From: Oikopleura dioica
Taxonomy: Eukaryota > Chordata > Appendicularia > Copelata > Oikopleuridae
DNA length: 64,000 nt
Reading direction: 5' to 3'
Assembly (NCBI GenBank): GCA_907165135.1
Contig: OU015567.1
Coordinates: 2,299,001 to 2,363,000, forward strand
Shown piece by piece: positions 13,198-23,740 of this stretch (positions are counted from its first letter, which is position 1; every line of letters starts with the position of its first letter). The notes under the pieces are model-generated. The model ran no database searches, was not told where the DNA came from, and saw only the letters and a list, made by a program, of their open reading frames with translations. The position numbers and the translations under genes were made by a program.

Positions 13198-14540
13198 GAT
13201 TCGGCTTCATTATATCCAAAAGCTTCATTTTATCCAAAGCTTCATTGTATCCAAATACTTCATTTGATCCAAAATTTTTTTTGGATAAAATGAAGCAATT
13301 GGGTCAAATGATGCTTTTGGATATAATGAAGCCCGATTTCCAAAAACTTCAGAAATTGGATAAAATGAAGCCTTTGTATAAAATGAAGTCATTGGATAGG
13401 ATGAAGCCACTGTTTTTCGAATCAAAAAAGTGGATAAAATGAATCAAATGGATAAAATGAAGCCGTGTTTTTCAAAGAGTAAATAACAAAGCTCGACTGG
13501 TCTTTGCTTTGAAATACTTCTCGACCCCCCTCTCAGAAATTTTTTCGAAAATTTTTCTTTGTAAATTCTTTTGAGATTCATTTTGAACAATAATAATGAA
13601 TCATCCATCATGAGTTCATTATTAAGAATTTACCAAGAGGCGTCGGCCGCCCTTTTTAAAGCTCGGGTCGGGTCACTTTAAAATGGCTAGAATTATGGTC
13701 GGGTCGGGTCTTGTGGAGTCGGCCATTTTTGTAAGAAGGATATTTATAAGTAGGATATAAAATCCTACATTTTGCTTGTTCAAAAACCCACGAACCTAGT
13801 CATCAACCCTTTTTCTTTACTGCCCCAAAATTTTTACTATTTAAAAACTCACCAGCCTAGTCATCACGAACCGAGTCATCAACCCATTTTCCTTACTGCC
13901 CCAAAATATAGCCCGATTTCAATACTCTGGCAGAACCCACCACGAACCTAGTCACACGAACCTAGTCCTCACAAACTTAGTCGTCATTCCCCGAAAGTGG
14001 TCAACTTCATGTTAGAATCGACACTGTAAATAATTTTCCCAGGTCGGGGTCGGTTGGTTTATGTTCGCTTGGTCGGTTTGAGATTGTTTATCACGAAAAT
14101 TCAAAAAATTTGCTGCAAAAATAATTTTTAATCATGGGGTGTTTCTTTGAAAAAGCCATTTATTTGATCGGTCTCTGAGACAGTTTATCGAAATTCATAT
14201 TCTCAGAAATAATGCTTCCGAAGCTTCATTTCATCCAAATAAGCACATGAGAAAAAAATTGTCTTCATTTTATCCAGAGGCTTCATTTTATCCGAGGCAT
14301 CATTCTATCCAAAGCATCATTTTATCCAAAAGCTTCATCTTATACAAAGCTTCATTTAATCCAATGACTTCATTTTATCCAATTTCCGAATTTTTTGAAA
14401 ATTGGGCTTCATTTTATCCAAAAGCATCATTTGATCCAATTGCTTCATTATATCCAAAAAAATATTTGGATCAAATGAAGTATTTGGATACAATGAAGCT
14501 TTGGATAAAATGAAGCTTCTGGATATAATGAAGCCAAATC
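13198..14540. mobile_element. 1.34-kb terminal-inverted-repeat element
   Basis: The ends are inverted copies of each other: 13203 onward reads GGCTTCATTATATCCA, and the reverse complement of 14534 downward reads the same with about three differences in the first 75 bases. Similarity extends over about 230 bases per side. Both ends are made of variants of a CTTCATTTTATCCAAA motif in both orientations. The interior (about 13460-14210) shows no long open frame. It is flanked by the 89-base direct duplication and splits a coding exon. Confidence 0.85.
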
Positions 14541-14629
14541 CACCCGGTTTTCCCCAGTTGCCGCCAGGTGTGACGTGAAAAATATTCACATAGTCGGCAA
14601 GAGGAACATCCATTGTATGATTACAAAAT
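14541..14629. repeat. Right copy of 89-base direct duplication
   Basis: Exact copy of 13109-13197, bordering the element on its other side. It is continuous with the signal-peptide half of the interrupted gene. Confidence 0.9.
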
Positions 14630-14853
14630 ACGTCGATTGAAAATTTATAATGCGGAGATGCATTAATAGTCTTCAAATGCCGATTTGGAATCGGATATGA
14701 CGGAAACTTGTTGAGAAACATCGTACATGATTCTAGCTCTAGATAAGTACATGGGTCTGCAAAACTGCCTGCAAAACGTTCATTATTTTCTGAAACTCTT
14801 TCGCCGAGCACAAGTTGAAAAATAAGCCACAAAAATGATCGAAAAAAGGACAT

Positions 14854-16504
14854 TTTTCGAAATAAAAAATGCGAATTTCTTAATCGAGCCGCGTTTGATA
14901 ATTTGGAGAGCAAAAATGTCCAAGAATAATTCGATGAGAGAATCAAAAATTCTGATTTTAAGAGAGCAATTAATTTTATATTTCAAAAATCATCGCTCAA
15001 ATGTTTAAAATTACCGAAAAAGTGACCAATTATCAAAAAACTAAAACGGTGTCTCTTAAAAAATGAATGTTTTAAGCCAAAATACGCTAACGGACTTTAT
15101 AAGTTTAGAAAATATTGGCTTGGATAAGGCTTAAAATATTGTATAAGAGAGCCTGCACTCCCAATATACTTTCGTCCACGTCATTTTATCAAATACAAGT
15201 GTCAGAAAATACCTGATAAAGGCGACGCCACACCTCTATCTTGGTCATTCTTGACAGATAGAGGATACTGAAATATTTTAGATAAAAAATATCTGTCGAA
15301 AATGCCTAAAATTGACGGAATAGAGGTTTGGTTTTATCATTTTTAAATCATGTATTGAAAAAAATGTTCATAAGAAATGACTTTTTTCCGAAAATAAGAC
15401 GTAACGAACTCATATGAGTTTACGTTTATTGCTTTCAAGTAGCTTTTGAAAGCACTATTCAGCACTTGCTGCATTTTCCAAGAAAAACCCTTCGTTGCTT
15501 TGAGCCTCGAATTACGCCAAGAGGTCGGTTCTCGAGGTCCAAAGCGCTTGTTTTTGCATATCCTGGCATTTTGAACCCAGCATCACGTGTCTAGTAGGAT
15601 CCATAGTTTGACTCTCTAACGAGCCTGTTATTATACAACTAACGCGAGTGCCGTTCGTAAACTATCCGGTGTAACGATATCAACCATTTTCTAATCATAT
15701 TTTTAGTTCAACTTCATTATTATTCAATAAATGTTTAAGAGCCAGAGAAGGCTTTTAGATAAACTGGAGACGAATCACTCAACAACTTACCAAGTTGTTT
15801 TTATCGGAAGTTATGCTTCAACCGCAGTCCAAAAATAGATTCTGCCCCGGTCATCGGAAGCACTTTCGAAAACCGGAAAGGGTTACGAAACGGAGGAAGA
15901 TATCGTTGATTCCATTATAGTCGATATTTAAGGCGATAGCGCCCTTTATTCTTAACAGAAAATATAAGTAATTTATGCACGAAAGTATCTTCCAGCTCAA
16001 CGCGAACACGTGACGGTTAATTTTTGAGCTCTCAACTATAAGTATCCGAAATACCGCTTGCAATTTTTGTAAGTACACCAAAACAACCCTCCGGACGTAC
16101 CCGTTTAGTGCCCTGAAAAGGTTATGTCAGCGAAAATAAATTCAAATTGAAGAAAGAAGCCATCTTTTAATAGCTTTTGTAAAACGAATGGCAACGCCTT
16201 TAAAAGTTTAGTATCAAAATAACGCGACTCCAGATTCTCGTAAGAAGCACGTTTTCTAAATATAATAAGATTAACTAAAGCAACTCAAAGCTGATAATGT
16301 CCAAAACAAACAGTTGGTTAAACCACGGATTCTTATGGTTTTAGTAACGTTCCAGCATCATGTTAAAATTCAACGCTGGAAATAACTCAAATGTTGAGGA
16401 TTGAATTTGACCACAATAATTTGCCGCTGCTGACTATCTTTGAGAAGAGAAAGAAAGCAAAAATTATTTCAATTATAAAATTTTTATTTCAGTATTGTTT
16501 TTCC
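14854..16504. other. Gene-poor stretch
   Basis: No coding frame, RNA gene or clear repeat is recognised. The sequence is mostly AT-rich with a more mixed segment at about 15480-15660. A minus-strand frame at 15851-16081 has no recognisable features. Confidence 0.4.
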
Positions 16505-16764
16505 TCAATATTTGTTGGCTGCTTTTGCCAAGATAGCTTCAAGAGGAAAGAGTCGTTTGGAAGGTGCAGGTTTGGCAGCAGCAGCTTGAGCAACAAGAGC
16601 GCCGATGTAATCTCGGAAGTCCTCGTCAGCTTCTCTGTCTGCAAGACCACTCGATCTCATCTTTAAAAAAATTGAAAATGAAATTTAAAAAAAAATATTA
16701 CCTGCATGGTTCCAAAATGTGCGGAAACAGCGACGAAGCAGCTCAAAAATTTCAAAAATTGCAT
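16505..16764 (-). CDS. Short secreted peptide precursor
   Basis: Exons 16702-16764 and 16505-16660, joined through a 41-base GT-AG intron, give 219 bases, 72 aa. The N-terminus MQFLKFLSCFVAVSA is a good signal peptide. The remainder is acidic, then Ala-rich, with a single Lys-Arg pair in PAPSKRLFPLEAIL, and ends LAKAANKY. A TATA box lies 67 bases upstream of the ATG. The size, signal peptide and dibasic site resemble a neuropeptide or other processed secreted peptide, which would release LFPLEAILAKAANKY. No known family is recognised. Both exons are too short to stand out as open frames; the call rests on splice sites, phase and the signal peptide. Confidence 0.65.
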
Positions 16765-16830
16765 ATTATAATTTTTTTCCTTTTCTTATTTATGCGAATC
16801 AAATGATGATTCCAGCCTGTGCTTTCCTCA

Positions 16831-16838
16831 CTTTTATA
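16831..16838 (-). promoter_or_regulatory. TATA box of the peptide gene
   Basis: TATAAAAG on the minus strand, 67 bases upstream of the peptide start codon. The nearby TATA boxes of the secreted family at 48-50 kb have the same spacing. A GC-rich block (about 16847-16890) lies just upstream of it. Confidence 0.6.
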
Positions 16839-17329
16839 GCTTTTCCACGCGCCTGGGGGCGTACAAGAGGAGGAGCCGCCGAGGAGGTACGTTTTTGCAA
16901 CCGCGGAGATGTATTATTCACCGATCATTGGTAGATTGAATTTGTAAGAGCTGTCTCTCGTCCATCAATCCCTATTTTATTTGTTAAAAATTTAAATATG
17001 GGCGGAGATATGGCAATATCATGTAATGAAATACTGTCGGCTGCTGTGAGACAGTAATTTCTCCCCTGTGGTCTTAAAAAACAGACCGCTACAGTGTTCT
17101 TACGGGAAGGAGACCGTCTTGAGGTGAGAGAATTGATAGAAAAGGTACATCTTAACCCGTTTTATTATTATTCTTATTCTTTCGACAATCAAATTCAGGG
17201 TTCAGCCGATTTATGGAACTGATGTTATGGATCAGGGTTTTGATTGGCCGGTAGGCTTAATACATCAATCTTATTGATTATCCAAAAATGCACTTCATAA
17301 ATTGGTAAAATGGTAACTTTCATAAAGGC
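16839..17329. other. Intergenic, nothing recognised
   Basis: Apart from the GC-rich block next to the peptide promoter, no gene or repeat is seen. Confidence 0.4.
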
Positions 17330-17863
17330 TTAACCTTAGCCCGCCAAAAGTGGATTTTCTGGGGTACCCGCCAAGAACACCATATATGGTGCATCCTCTA
17401 TTAAATCTCTGCACCATATTTGGTTTATCATGATTTTATTAAAAATCTTTGCTGGAAAATAATTTTTTAATCAATATTGGTGTTCCAATCATGATACCAA
17501 AGTTCATTTAATCGAAAATTCTCTCAGAGAAGTTCATAAATTGAGGATCAGAGAAGCTGACCAAGGTAAACTTTCGTCAAAATCGCTGGGAAAAAGCTGG
17601 GGTACCCGCCAAAAACACCATATATGGTGTAGCAACAATTGTAGCTCGACACCATATATGGTGCATGGGCTTTTCGCAAAAATAAGGGTCTACCAACGCT
17701 AAGGTCTATCAGAAACAGGCCCAAAATCCCTTAAACGATAGATAATCGATCAAGCATCCTCAGCGTATCCTTAGTTTTCGAAAAAAAAAATCAACGTCCA
17801 GCGCAGTGAACAAATACTTGACCGATTCCCGAGTTGTGGTGTACCTTGGCGGGCTAAGGTTAA
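17330..17863. mobile_element. TTAA-flanked MITE A (piggyBac-like ends)
   Basis: Begins TTAACCTTAGCCCGCCAA and ends with its reverse complement TTGGCGGGCTAAGGTTAA, so TTAA lies at both borders as in piggyBac-type target duplications. About 530 bases, no coding frame. Inside, GGGGTACCCGCCAA and the palindrome CACCATATATGGTG (or close variants) occur repeatedly at about 17370-17425 and 17597-17662. It shares its right TTAA with the next element. Confidence 0.75.
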
Positions 17864-18696
17864 GGGTGTCAACAACGATCCAATAAGGGTCTGTCTAATG
17901 ATTCGACCAATTAATATCTTTTTATTCAGCCTTTTAGGATTCCAAATCTTTTTCAGATCTGAAATATCTCATCTGGGTCAGGAGATACGCACCATTCTAT
18001 AGGCGCGCTAATGCACTAGCGCTCAGTAGAAATGCACTATTAGAAATGCCATTTTTCAACTTTCGTTTTTATATATTAACCAGTATATTTTCTGAAAGCT
18101 TAAAAAATTTCCTTTTCAATGATACCCATATCGATAGGATCAGGCAAGTTTTTCAAGGTCAAACAGCGCTACAAAAGTCGCAAACAGCTGCACTTTAGCG
18201 CCGGAAAAGGGGATTAAGGGATTAATCAGTACTCAATCTTTGCGCACCGGGGGATTGTGAAGGGATCAAACAATGATCGCTGCGAAAATGAAAAAAATCG
18301 ATCTGCAGAAACTGCACTAGAATCGACTTCAAAATTTGGATAAATCTTACTTCAAGATAATGCATGAAAAAAGATGCATGCAGTGAAGTTTTCAGAAATC
18401 CCTCAAATTTACTTTGTACAAAAGTGTTTGAGCTTTCATATCGTGAAAAAATAATTGAAATTGAATTACGGGAAAGTACCTAAACTATTGTTACAAGTTT
18501 GGCGAAATCCTGCATTTGGAGTTTCTTTGAAGCCGCGGTGGGGATTATGGGATTAGTATTTCAAAATTTCGTCAAATTTTCTTTGTAAATTAGGGTTCAA
18601 TTGAAAAAATGAGAGGAAAAATGAATCAAAAGCGAATCGGGAAGTAACTCAAACTATTGTTACAAATATGGCCAGAATCGTTGTTGACACCCTTAA
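17860..18696. mobile_element. TTAA-flanked MITE B (piggyBac-like ends)
   Basis: Perfect 20-base terminal inverted repeats: TTAAGGGTGTCAACAACGAT at 17860-17879 and its reverse complement at 18677-18696, both including TTAA. Length 837 bases, no coding frame. The left TTAA is the same four bases as the right border of MITE A. Confidence 0.8.
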
Positions 18697-20024
18697 GTCC
18701 GAAATTCACAAGAAGTTGACTCAAGACTTGACCTAGTTTTCACAGAGGAGCCTTTTTGTTATCAGCTTGTTATCTCATCATTGGTTATGAATATTCAACC
18801 CCTATGGTATGAGCGAACGCTGATGTTTTTTCAGAATGAACTTCATCATCAGATAACTTCTATTTTTTTCTTGTCAATAATTCTGAATTCTACAGAAGAC
18901 GAGTGCAATGGATTTTTCCATTGTTTTTCGAAGCTGTAGTTTTCGTAGCGTTACTAATTCAGCTCAAACTCGAGGAAATGAAGTGGTTTGGCAAGTGTTC
19001 CGCGCTGACTTTCGCTGATCAGTAGGCATAAGTAGGGATGGGCTTGTCTTTGCTTATTCAGAATAAGACTGTAGAAGCTCAATTTGCGGCATTGGTGACA
19101 TAAGAGCGTATAAGAGGCATAGTCCACTCGTGGAGGCCGACGAGTTCGAAACGTCAGCAATAAAGAATAATCCATTAGTGCAAATAAGTCTCGATAAAGG
19201 AATTAGTTCGGCAGAAAATGACGCAAATTTTTGTTAATAAAAACAATATTAATGGACCTTACTATGCAATCTCCAAAAAACATGATCTTTGATGCCTAAG
19301 ATATCATTAACTTAATGATTCATTAAGTATAAAACCAGATAAATCAATCAGAAATGCATTACCATCTTCCTCCTTTTTTGAAAATTAATGATTGTAAGAA
19401 ATATAGAATATTAGAATAATGTCGATTCAAGGCGCCGAGTCGTCGAATCGAACATGAATAGACAATTTTAACGATATTTTTTAACCTGAAACTAGCTTGC
19501 TTTGTACCGAAAATTCTCAAAGATTAGGGCAATGTCAAATGCCATCGTATCCTTACAATCATATGTTCACACCCATAATCGGCTCAAACTCCTTCTGGTT
19601 GATCCTTTTTTATGGACATGATTTGCTTTTTACATGTGTTCGATAATAGGGATTGATCATAGCCGGCAAGTTGGGATTTGTTTATTGGAGAATCTTTGTT
19701 TTACAATATTATCCAGCAATCAACAAGGAGTTCACTCAGTCGTCAGGTAAATCTGTTAATTTGCCGCTTTCTCATTCGTTCAGGATCTTTTTGGGAAAAG
19801 ATCGGAGACAGAAAATCCATTTGTAGCGTTCTCCATGTTTCTTCGAGAAAAAATCAACATCAGCGTCTTTGAAACATCATTTAACCCACTCTTGACGGAA
19901 GCTCGCTTACCTGGAGACAGTAAAAAGCTATGCCAGTCAAAAATAGCTTCATGCATCCAAAGAGCAATCCTGCAATCATCGAGCCAATCGAGAATATCGT
20001 CAAAACAGCAAAAAATCGTATTGT
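18697..20024. other. Intergenic stretch
   Basis: Open frames at 18954-19175 and 19780-20037 (both minus) have no recognisable domains or splice partners. Nothing else is supported. Confidence 0.4.
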
Positions 20025-20525
20025 GTATAGTAATCACGCATAAACAGATGTGGTAAGAGGAATATTCCCGAGCACGCGCGATAACTTATACTATGGATGA
20101 CTCTTAGCAGCCTTAGAGTCAAGGTTATGGTTTGGGTAGTATGTAAGCAAGTGCTCATCACCTACACACTACCTAGGGGAAATATAAATGAGCTTATTCT
20201 AGGGATGGAGGGCGGGTGAGAATTTTGAGAGTTGCATAATTCTCGGCTTCGCGAGTTTGGATACTCTCAAAATTCTCTTAACTTTTCCCCTAAGAATATT
20301 ATAGCCCTTGGCTATAATTTTCGGAACTGGTTTGCGTGAGTACCGGACAGCCGCTTAAATGACTCGCTCTCTTACGCCCGTATCACCTCCCACTTCTTTT
20401 CTGGGTCATGGCGCTGTCGTTTCCCTGGCTGCTTATCCGAGTCTACTAGCGCTTGCACTGATTATCCGAATCCTATATTCGTATAGTAATCACGCATAAA
20501 CAGATGTGGTAAGAGGAATATTCCC
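20025..20525. mobile_element. 411-base element with 45-base target duplication
   Basis: The body is 20070-20480. The 45 bases before it (20025-20069) are repeated exactly after it (20481-20525). Its last 258 bases (20223-20480) recur at 21642-21899. Near 20221-20280 is a hairpin of GAATTTTGAGAG with CTCTCAAAATTC. No tail of A is seen and there is no coding frame. A long target duplication and a shared 3' end suggest target-primed retroposition (SINE-like), but no tRNA, 5S or 7SL head was recognised. Confidence 0.7.
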
Positions 20526-21641
20526 TCCCCTACCATTTTTGTTATTCTCATCATTTGGAGAAATTTTCTAGCCTTTTTATAAAAAGGAATTTACCAGTTT
20601 AACTTTTAAGAAAAAGGTGAGAATGTTTTGTTTATCAAGATGCTAGATTTATTATTTTTTTTTTAATAAATCTGCATCTAAGGAATCGTTTCTAGTGCAG
20701 AGCATAGTCCTTTTTTCCTTAGTTGAAAATTCTTTGGCTTCGCCATCTTGCCAGCTCTGGCTTCCGGAAAACGGAAATCAAAATTTTTAGGCGATTTTCT
20801 AAAGTTTGCACTGCGTGCGCTTTTTGAACCTGCCTAGATGATGGGCGCTAGTTAGCAAAGAGTTCTCGTCTTCAATGTCACAGATCTTATAATTTGATCG
20901 AAGCATGATACTCGGTGAGAAATGCGTCAAGCCGAGTGCAGGGAGATGCAACACGCCCACCGCCAGGAGTTAACTCCTGCTAAGACAGCTGCAGGGCCAA
21001 ACTCGAGTGAACTGGTGGCAAATCATGGAGCTTTCGGCGTGTGATGACTGAGCCAAAATGGAACTAAATGCCATATGGAGAGGCTTTGTACCTCCGAATT
21101 TCGAGAAAAATATTTTCAATCGGTTGTAAAAACCTTGAACTCGGATTTTTAGTTAAAGTCTGCGCAAATTTAACGCGCGACTCTTTTTTTTTGTACTTCA
21201 CGACTTCTAGCGAGAGTCGCTTTGTATTGCGAGTCTTATTTTTCTCGTTCCTCGTTGAGAACTTCTTTCTACGAGTATCTTAACCGGCCGGAATCAGGCA
21301 AGTGGGTCAAGATTTATTTTACACAGTCTGAAAGAATGAACTTGGTGAAGCGGTTCTGAAGGTGTTTTAGAATGAGATTTTTAAATTCTCTTTTGCACCT
21401 TGTTCAGGAAGACCTGAAGTTTTTACTTTTTGCCTTCGAATATTTGAAACGAGGCCTTTTAATTATTGTCCCAAAGACTTTCTTTTTAGTCTGCAAAAGA
21501 CTTCGCTTTCCAGTCAAGAGACTGTATAGTTTAAAGTCAAGAAGACTTAGGTTTAGAGTCAAGAGACTGTTCAGTTTATAGTCTTGAAGAGACTAGGGGT
21601 AGAATAAGCGGTAAATCCAAATGATGGTCTACCTAAGAGTG
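20526..21641. other. Intergenic, repeat-like sequence
   Basis: No gene is recognised. About 20930-21060 is GC-richer and looks like part of another repeat. 21520-21600 contains short tandem variants of AGTCAAGAGACT. Confidence 0.4.
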
Positions 21642-21899
21642 TTTTGAGAGTTGCATAATTCTCGGCTTCGCGAGTTTGGATACTCTCAAAATTCTCTTAA
21701 CTTTTCCCCTAAGAATATTATAGCCCTTGGCTATAATTTTCGGAACTGGTTTGCGTGAGTACCGGACAGCCGCTTAAATGACTCGCTCTCTTACGCCCGT
21801 ATCACCTCCCACTTCTTTTCTGGGTCATGGCGCTGTCGTTTCCCTGGCTGCTTATCCGAGTCTACTAGCGCTTGCACTGATTATCCGAATCCTATATTC
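21642..21899. mobile_element. Truncated second copy of the 411-base element
   Basis: Matches 20223-20480 over 258 bases with the same 3' end but lacks the first 153 bases of the body. A copy truncated at one end is typical of target-primed retroposition. Confidence 0.75.
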
Positions 21900-21952
21900 T
21901 TTTAGTAGAATGGCATATTGTGCGGTTTCGTGAACAAATGGCATCACGTAGT

Positions 21953-23104
21953 CTATTTAATAGAGTTCAAGAAAGAAACTTTGAAAAGTTCACCTTCAGG
22001 TAAATCGAGGCCAAGGAACTTTTCCAACGGCTTGACTCCTTCCTTCACATTAAAAACCAACAACCGTTCTTTTGGAATAACAGTCTGAACGTATCTGACC
22101 CAGTTGATGTAGAACTGTTCCCAGTCAGAAGACGGCCATGCCCAGAAATTGTCGAGATCGGAAGTCAGCTGCTGATTTTCAGGGGCGGTGGAATTTCCCT
22201 TTTCGATGCCTTTGCCAAGCCAAGATCTTGCCATTTTTCGCTGATAAGAGACGGCGAAGACAGAGGCAGGATGAGCGGTAAGGTAGAAGATATTCGTCTA
22301 GAAGCCCTAAAATGGGGTAGACAAGCCTTTACGCCGACAAAATGATCAAACACTTTGTTTTTGATCTTACCTCTCTATAATGCTGCATAACTGTATTTTC
22401 AAAAGACTCAACCCATTTTTTCGGACTGTCGCGGATTCCGAGAATCACGCTTGCATCTGGAAATGCATCGGCCAGCTCTTTCACCATGAAGCAAGTCGGG
22501 ATATCCGTGCTAGAAATATACCCTCGATCTTTTACGAATGAAATTATCGAGTCAACATCGTTGCGATCAAGGCAATCGACCCAGAAACCCTGGTCATTTG
22601 AGGTGTAGCATTGCGAGCCATGATAGCTAAAAGATTTTTAAAAAATTTGAAGAATATCTCTTACCTGGGAGCAGGGATGTACATTCGCAGAAATTTTTGC
22701 TTTGCGCTGCGCTGCGATTGCGGATTTTTTTGTGGGCGATTTTGCGCTGTTTTGCGCTGCGGAATCCGAAAATCGCGCAAATTGCAAAATTTTGCGCTGT
22801 TTTGCGGAAAATGGTAATTTCTTGATTTTGCGGAAATTTTGCGGATTTTGCGCTTTTTGTGGAATTGCGGATTGCGCAAAAACACGCAATTTGCGTAATT
22901 TTGCGAATTTTGCTGGATTTTCGCGCATTTTGCGGAAATTTGCGGATTTTGCGCTGCAGAATGAAAAATCCCGCATTTTGCGCTGTTTTGCGGATTTTGC
23001 GCTGCGAATGTACATCCCTGCCTGGGAGAAAGACCGTTGTCTTCGAAAAATTTGCGAGTCGATAGAGTTCCAGTTCTGCAAAGACCACCTCCGATTACTT
23101 TCAT
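21953..23104 (-). CDS. P-loop sulfotransferase-family protein carrying a MITE insertion
   Basis: Exons 22665-23104, 22371-22626 and 21953-22297; all introns GT-AG and phases match. The start is MKVIGGGLCRTGT, the PAPS/P-loop-like GLCRTGT motif (residues 7-13) of the Sulfotransfer_4 type (GxGRTGT in relatives). Exon 2 has AFPDASVILGIRDSPKKWVESF, shared by the family in the form AFPDAKVILTVRDPEKW. Without the insertion the protein is 227 aa, the family's usual length. A hAT-type MITE (22672-23020) sits at the end of exon 1, adding exactly 357 bases including its target duplication and no stop, so the read-through form is 346 aa. These enzymes usually act in the cytosol; the substrate is unknown. 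Confidence 0.8.
22672..23020. mobile_element. hAT-type MITE in exon 1 of the sulfotransferase
   Basis: The element begins CAGGGATGTACATTCGCAG and ends CTGCGAATGTACATCCCTG. It is bordered by the 8-base direct repeat CCTGGGAG (22664-22671 and 23021-23028), as hAT transposons produce. The 349-base body is built of TTTTGCGC/TTGCGGA variants and has no stop codon in any minus-strand frame. Confidence 0.88.
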
Positions 23105-23740
23105 TTCTCTCAACTCTTTTGGATAATAGGTCGGGTTTGCATTTTTTACGACAATCAAGATTCAAAGATAATGAACTTTGGCCGAAGTGAGTCATTTTAA
23201 TGAAAAAAAGCAGAAGAAAAAATTTAAAATCAAAAGTTTTTAATAAGAAGTTGAATCGATCTTCAAACGAGCATTCTTCCTTGATTTAAATAAGGAAAAA
23301 TATCCCATAAAATTCTTTAAAGTACAGTCAATGAAATTTCTTTTATTATAAACGACATTCAAAGGCAAAAAAATCAGGGTTTTTCGTTTCATTTCATAAA
23401 ATCATCAGAAAACAGGTTTCATTCACGAAGGATAGGCTGATAAAAAATAAACTTTTTATTCAAATATAATTATTTTTCTCTTAATCATTCGGGAAAAATC
23501 TCTATACTATTTGCTTCATTTAAAAAATAATTTCGAGCACATCCCTCATTCATTTATATAAGAGTCATGCAAGATGTTCAACTTTCAAAACATATGTCAC
23601 TAATGACGGCTGCAGGTGCTTTTAGCTACCTCTATCCCAGCTTGCCTTAAGCGTCGGTTAGGGTAAAATATGAAGATAGCCAGATAATATTCGACGATTG
23701 ATATTATCTCAAAAATATGTCCTGTATTTACAGAAAAAAC
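23105..23740. other. Intergenic, AT-rich
   Basis: No coding frame, RNA gene or repeat is recognised between the sulfotransferase start and the next open frame. Confidence 0.4.

Larger units (their letters stand above)
10824..14853 (-). pseudogene. Decayed multidomain secreted protein gene
   Basis: The reading starts at 14853 (signal-like MSFFRSFLWLIFQLVLG) and follows a repeated architecture. A concanavalin-A-like module (segment NIFHVTPGGNWGKPG, later LKVYVSNPFHDAAKY) is followed by a poly-Thr linker (about 12660-12720) and Trp/Tyr/Cys modules, and another Thr/Ser linker lies at about 10880-10960. Lesions are many. A 1.34-kb element splits the first module (13198-14540). A one-base shift lies in the A5 run near 12852. 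In-frame stops are at about 12339 (TAA after FIYPV), near 11625 (TGA) and near 11229 (TAA). Further frame changes are near 11775 and 11360. Strong similarity continues on both sides of each lesion. Some could be assembly errors, but together they argue for a pseudogene. Confidence 0.7.

Noticed and set aside
13203-13440. Array-like CTTCATTTTATCCAAA repeats, considered as CRISPR-like or satellite
   Set aside because: The repeats vary, lack regular spacers, alternate orientation and form the terminal inverted repeats of the element; the genome is eukaryotic.
20880-21060. GC-richer block considered as a 5S rRNA or spliced-leader gene
   Set aside because: It lacks the 5S internal control region sequence and any recognisable spliced-leader sequence.
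22627-23195. Three overlapping minus-strand open frames of 153-185 codons
   Set aside because: They come from the stop-free TTTTGCGC composition of the hAT MITE. Only the frame joined to the sulfotransferase was kept, and as a possible insertion rather than a separate gene.
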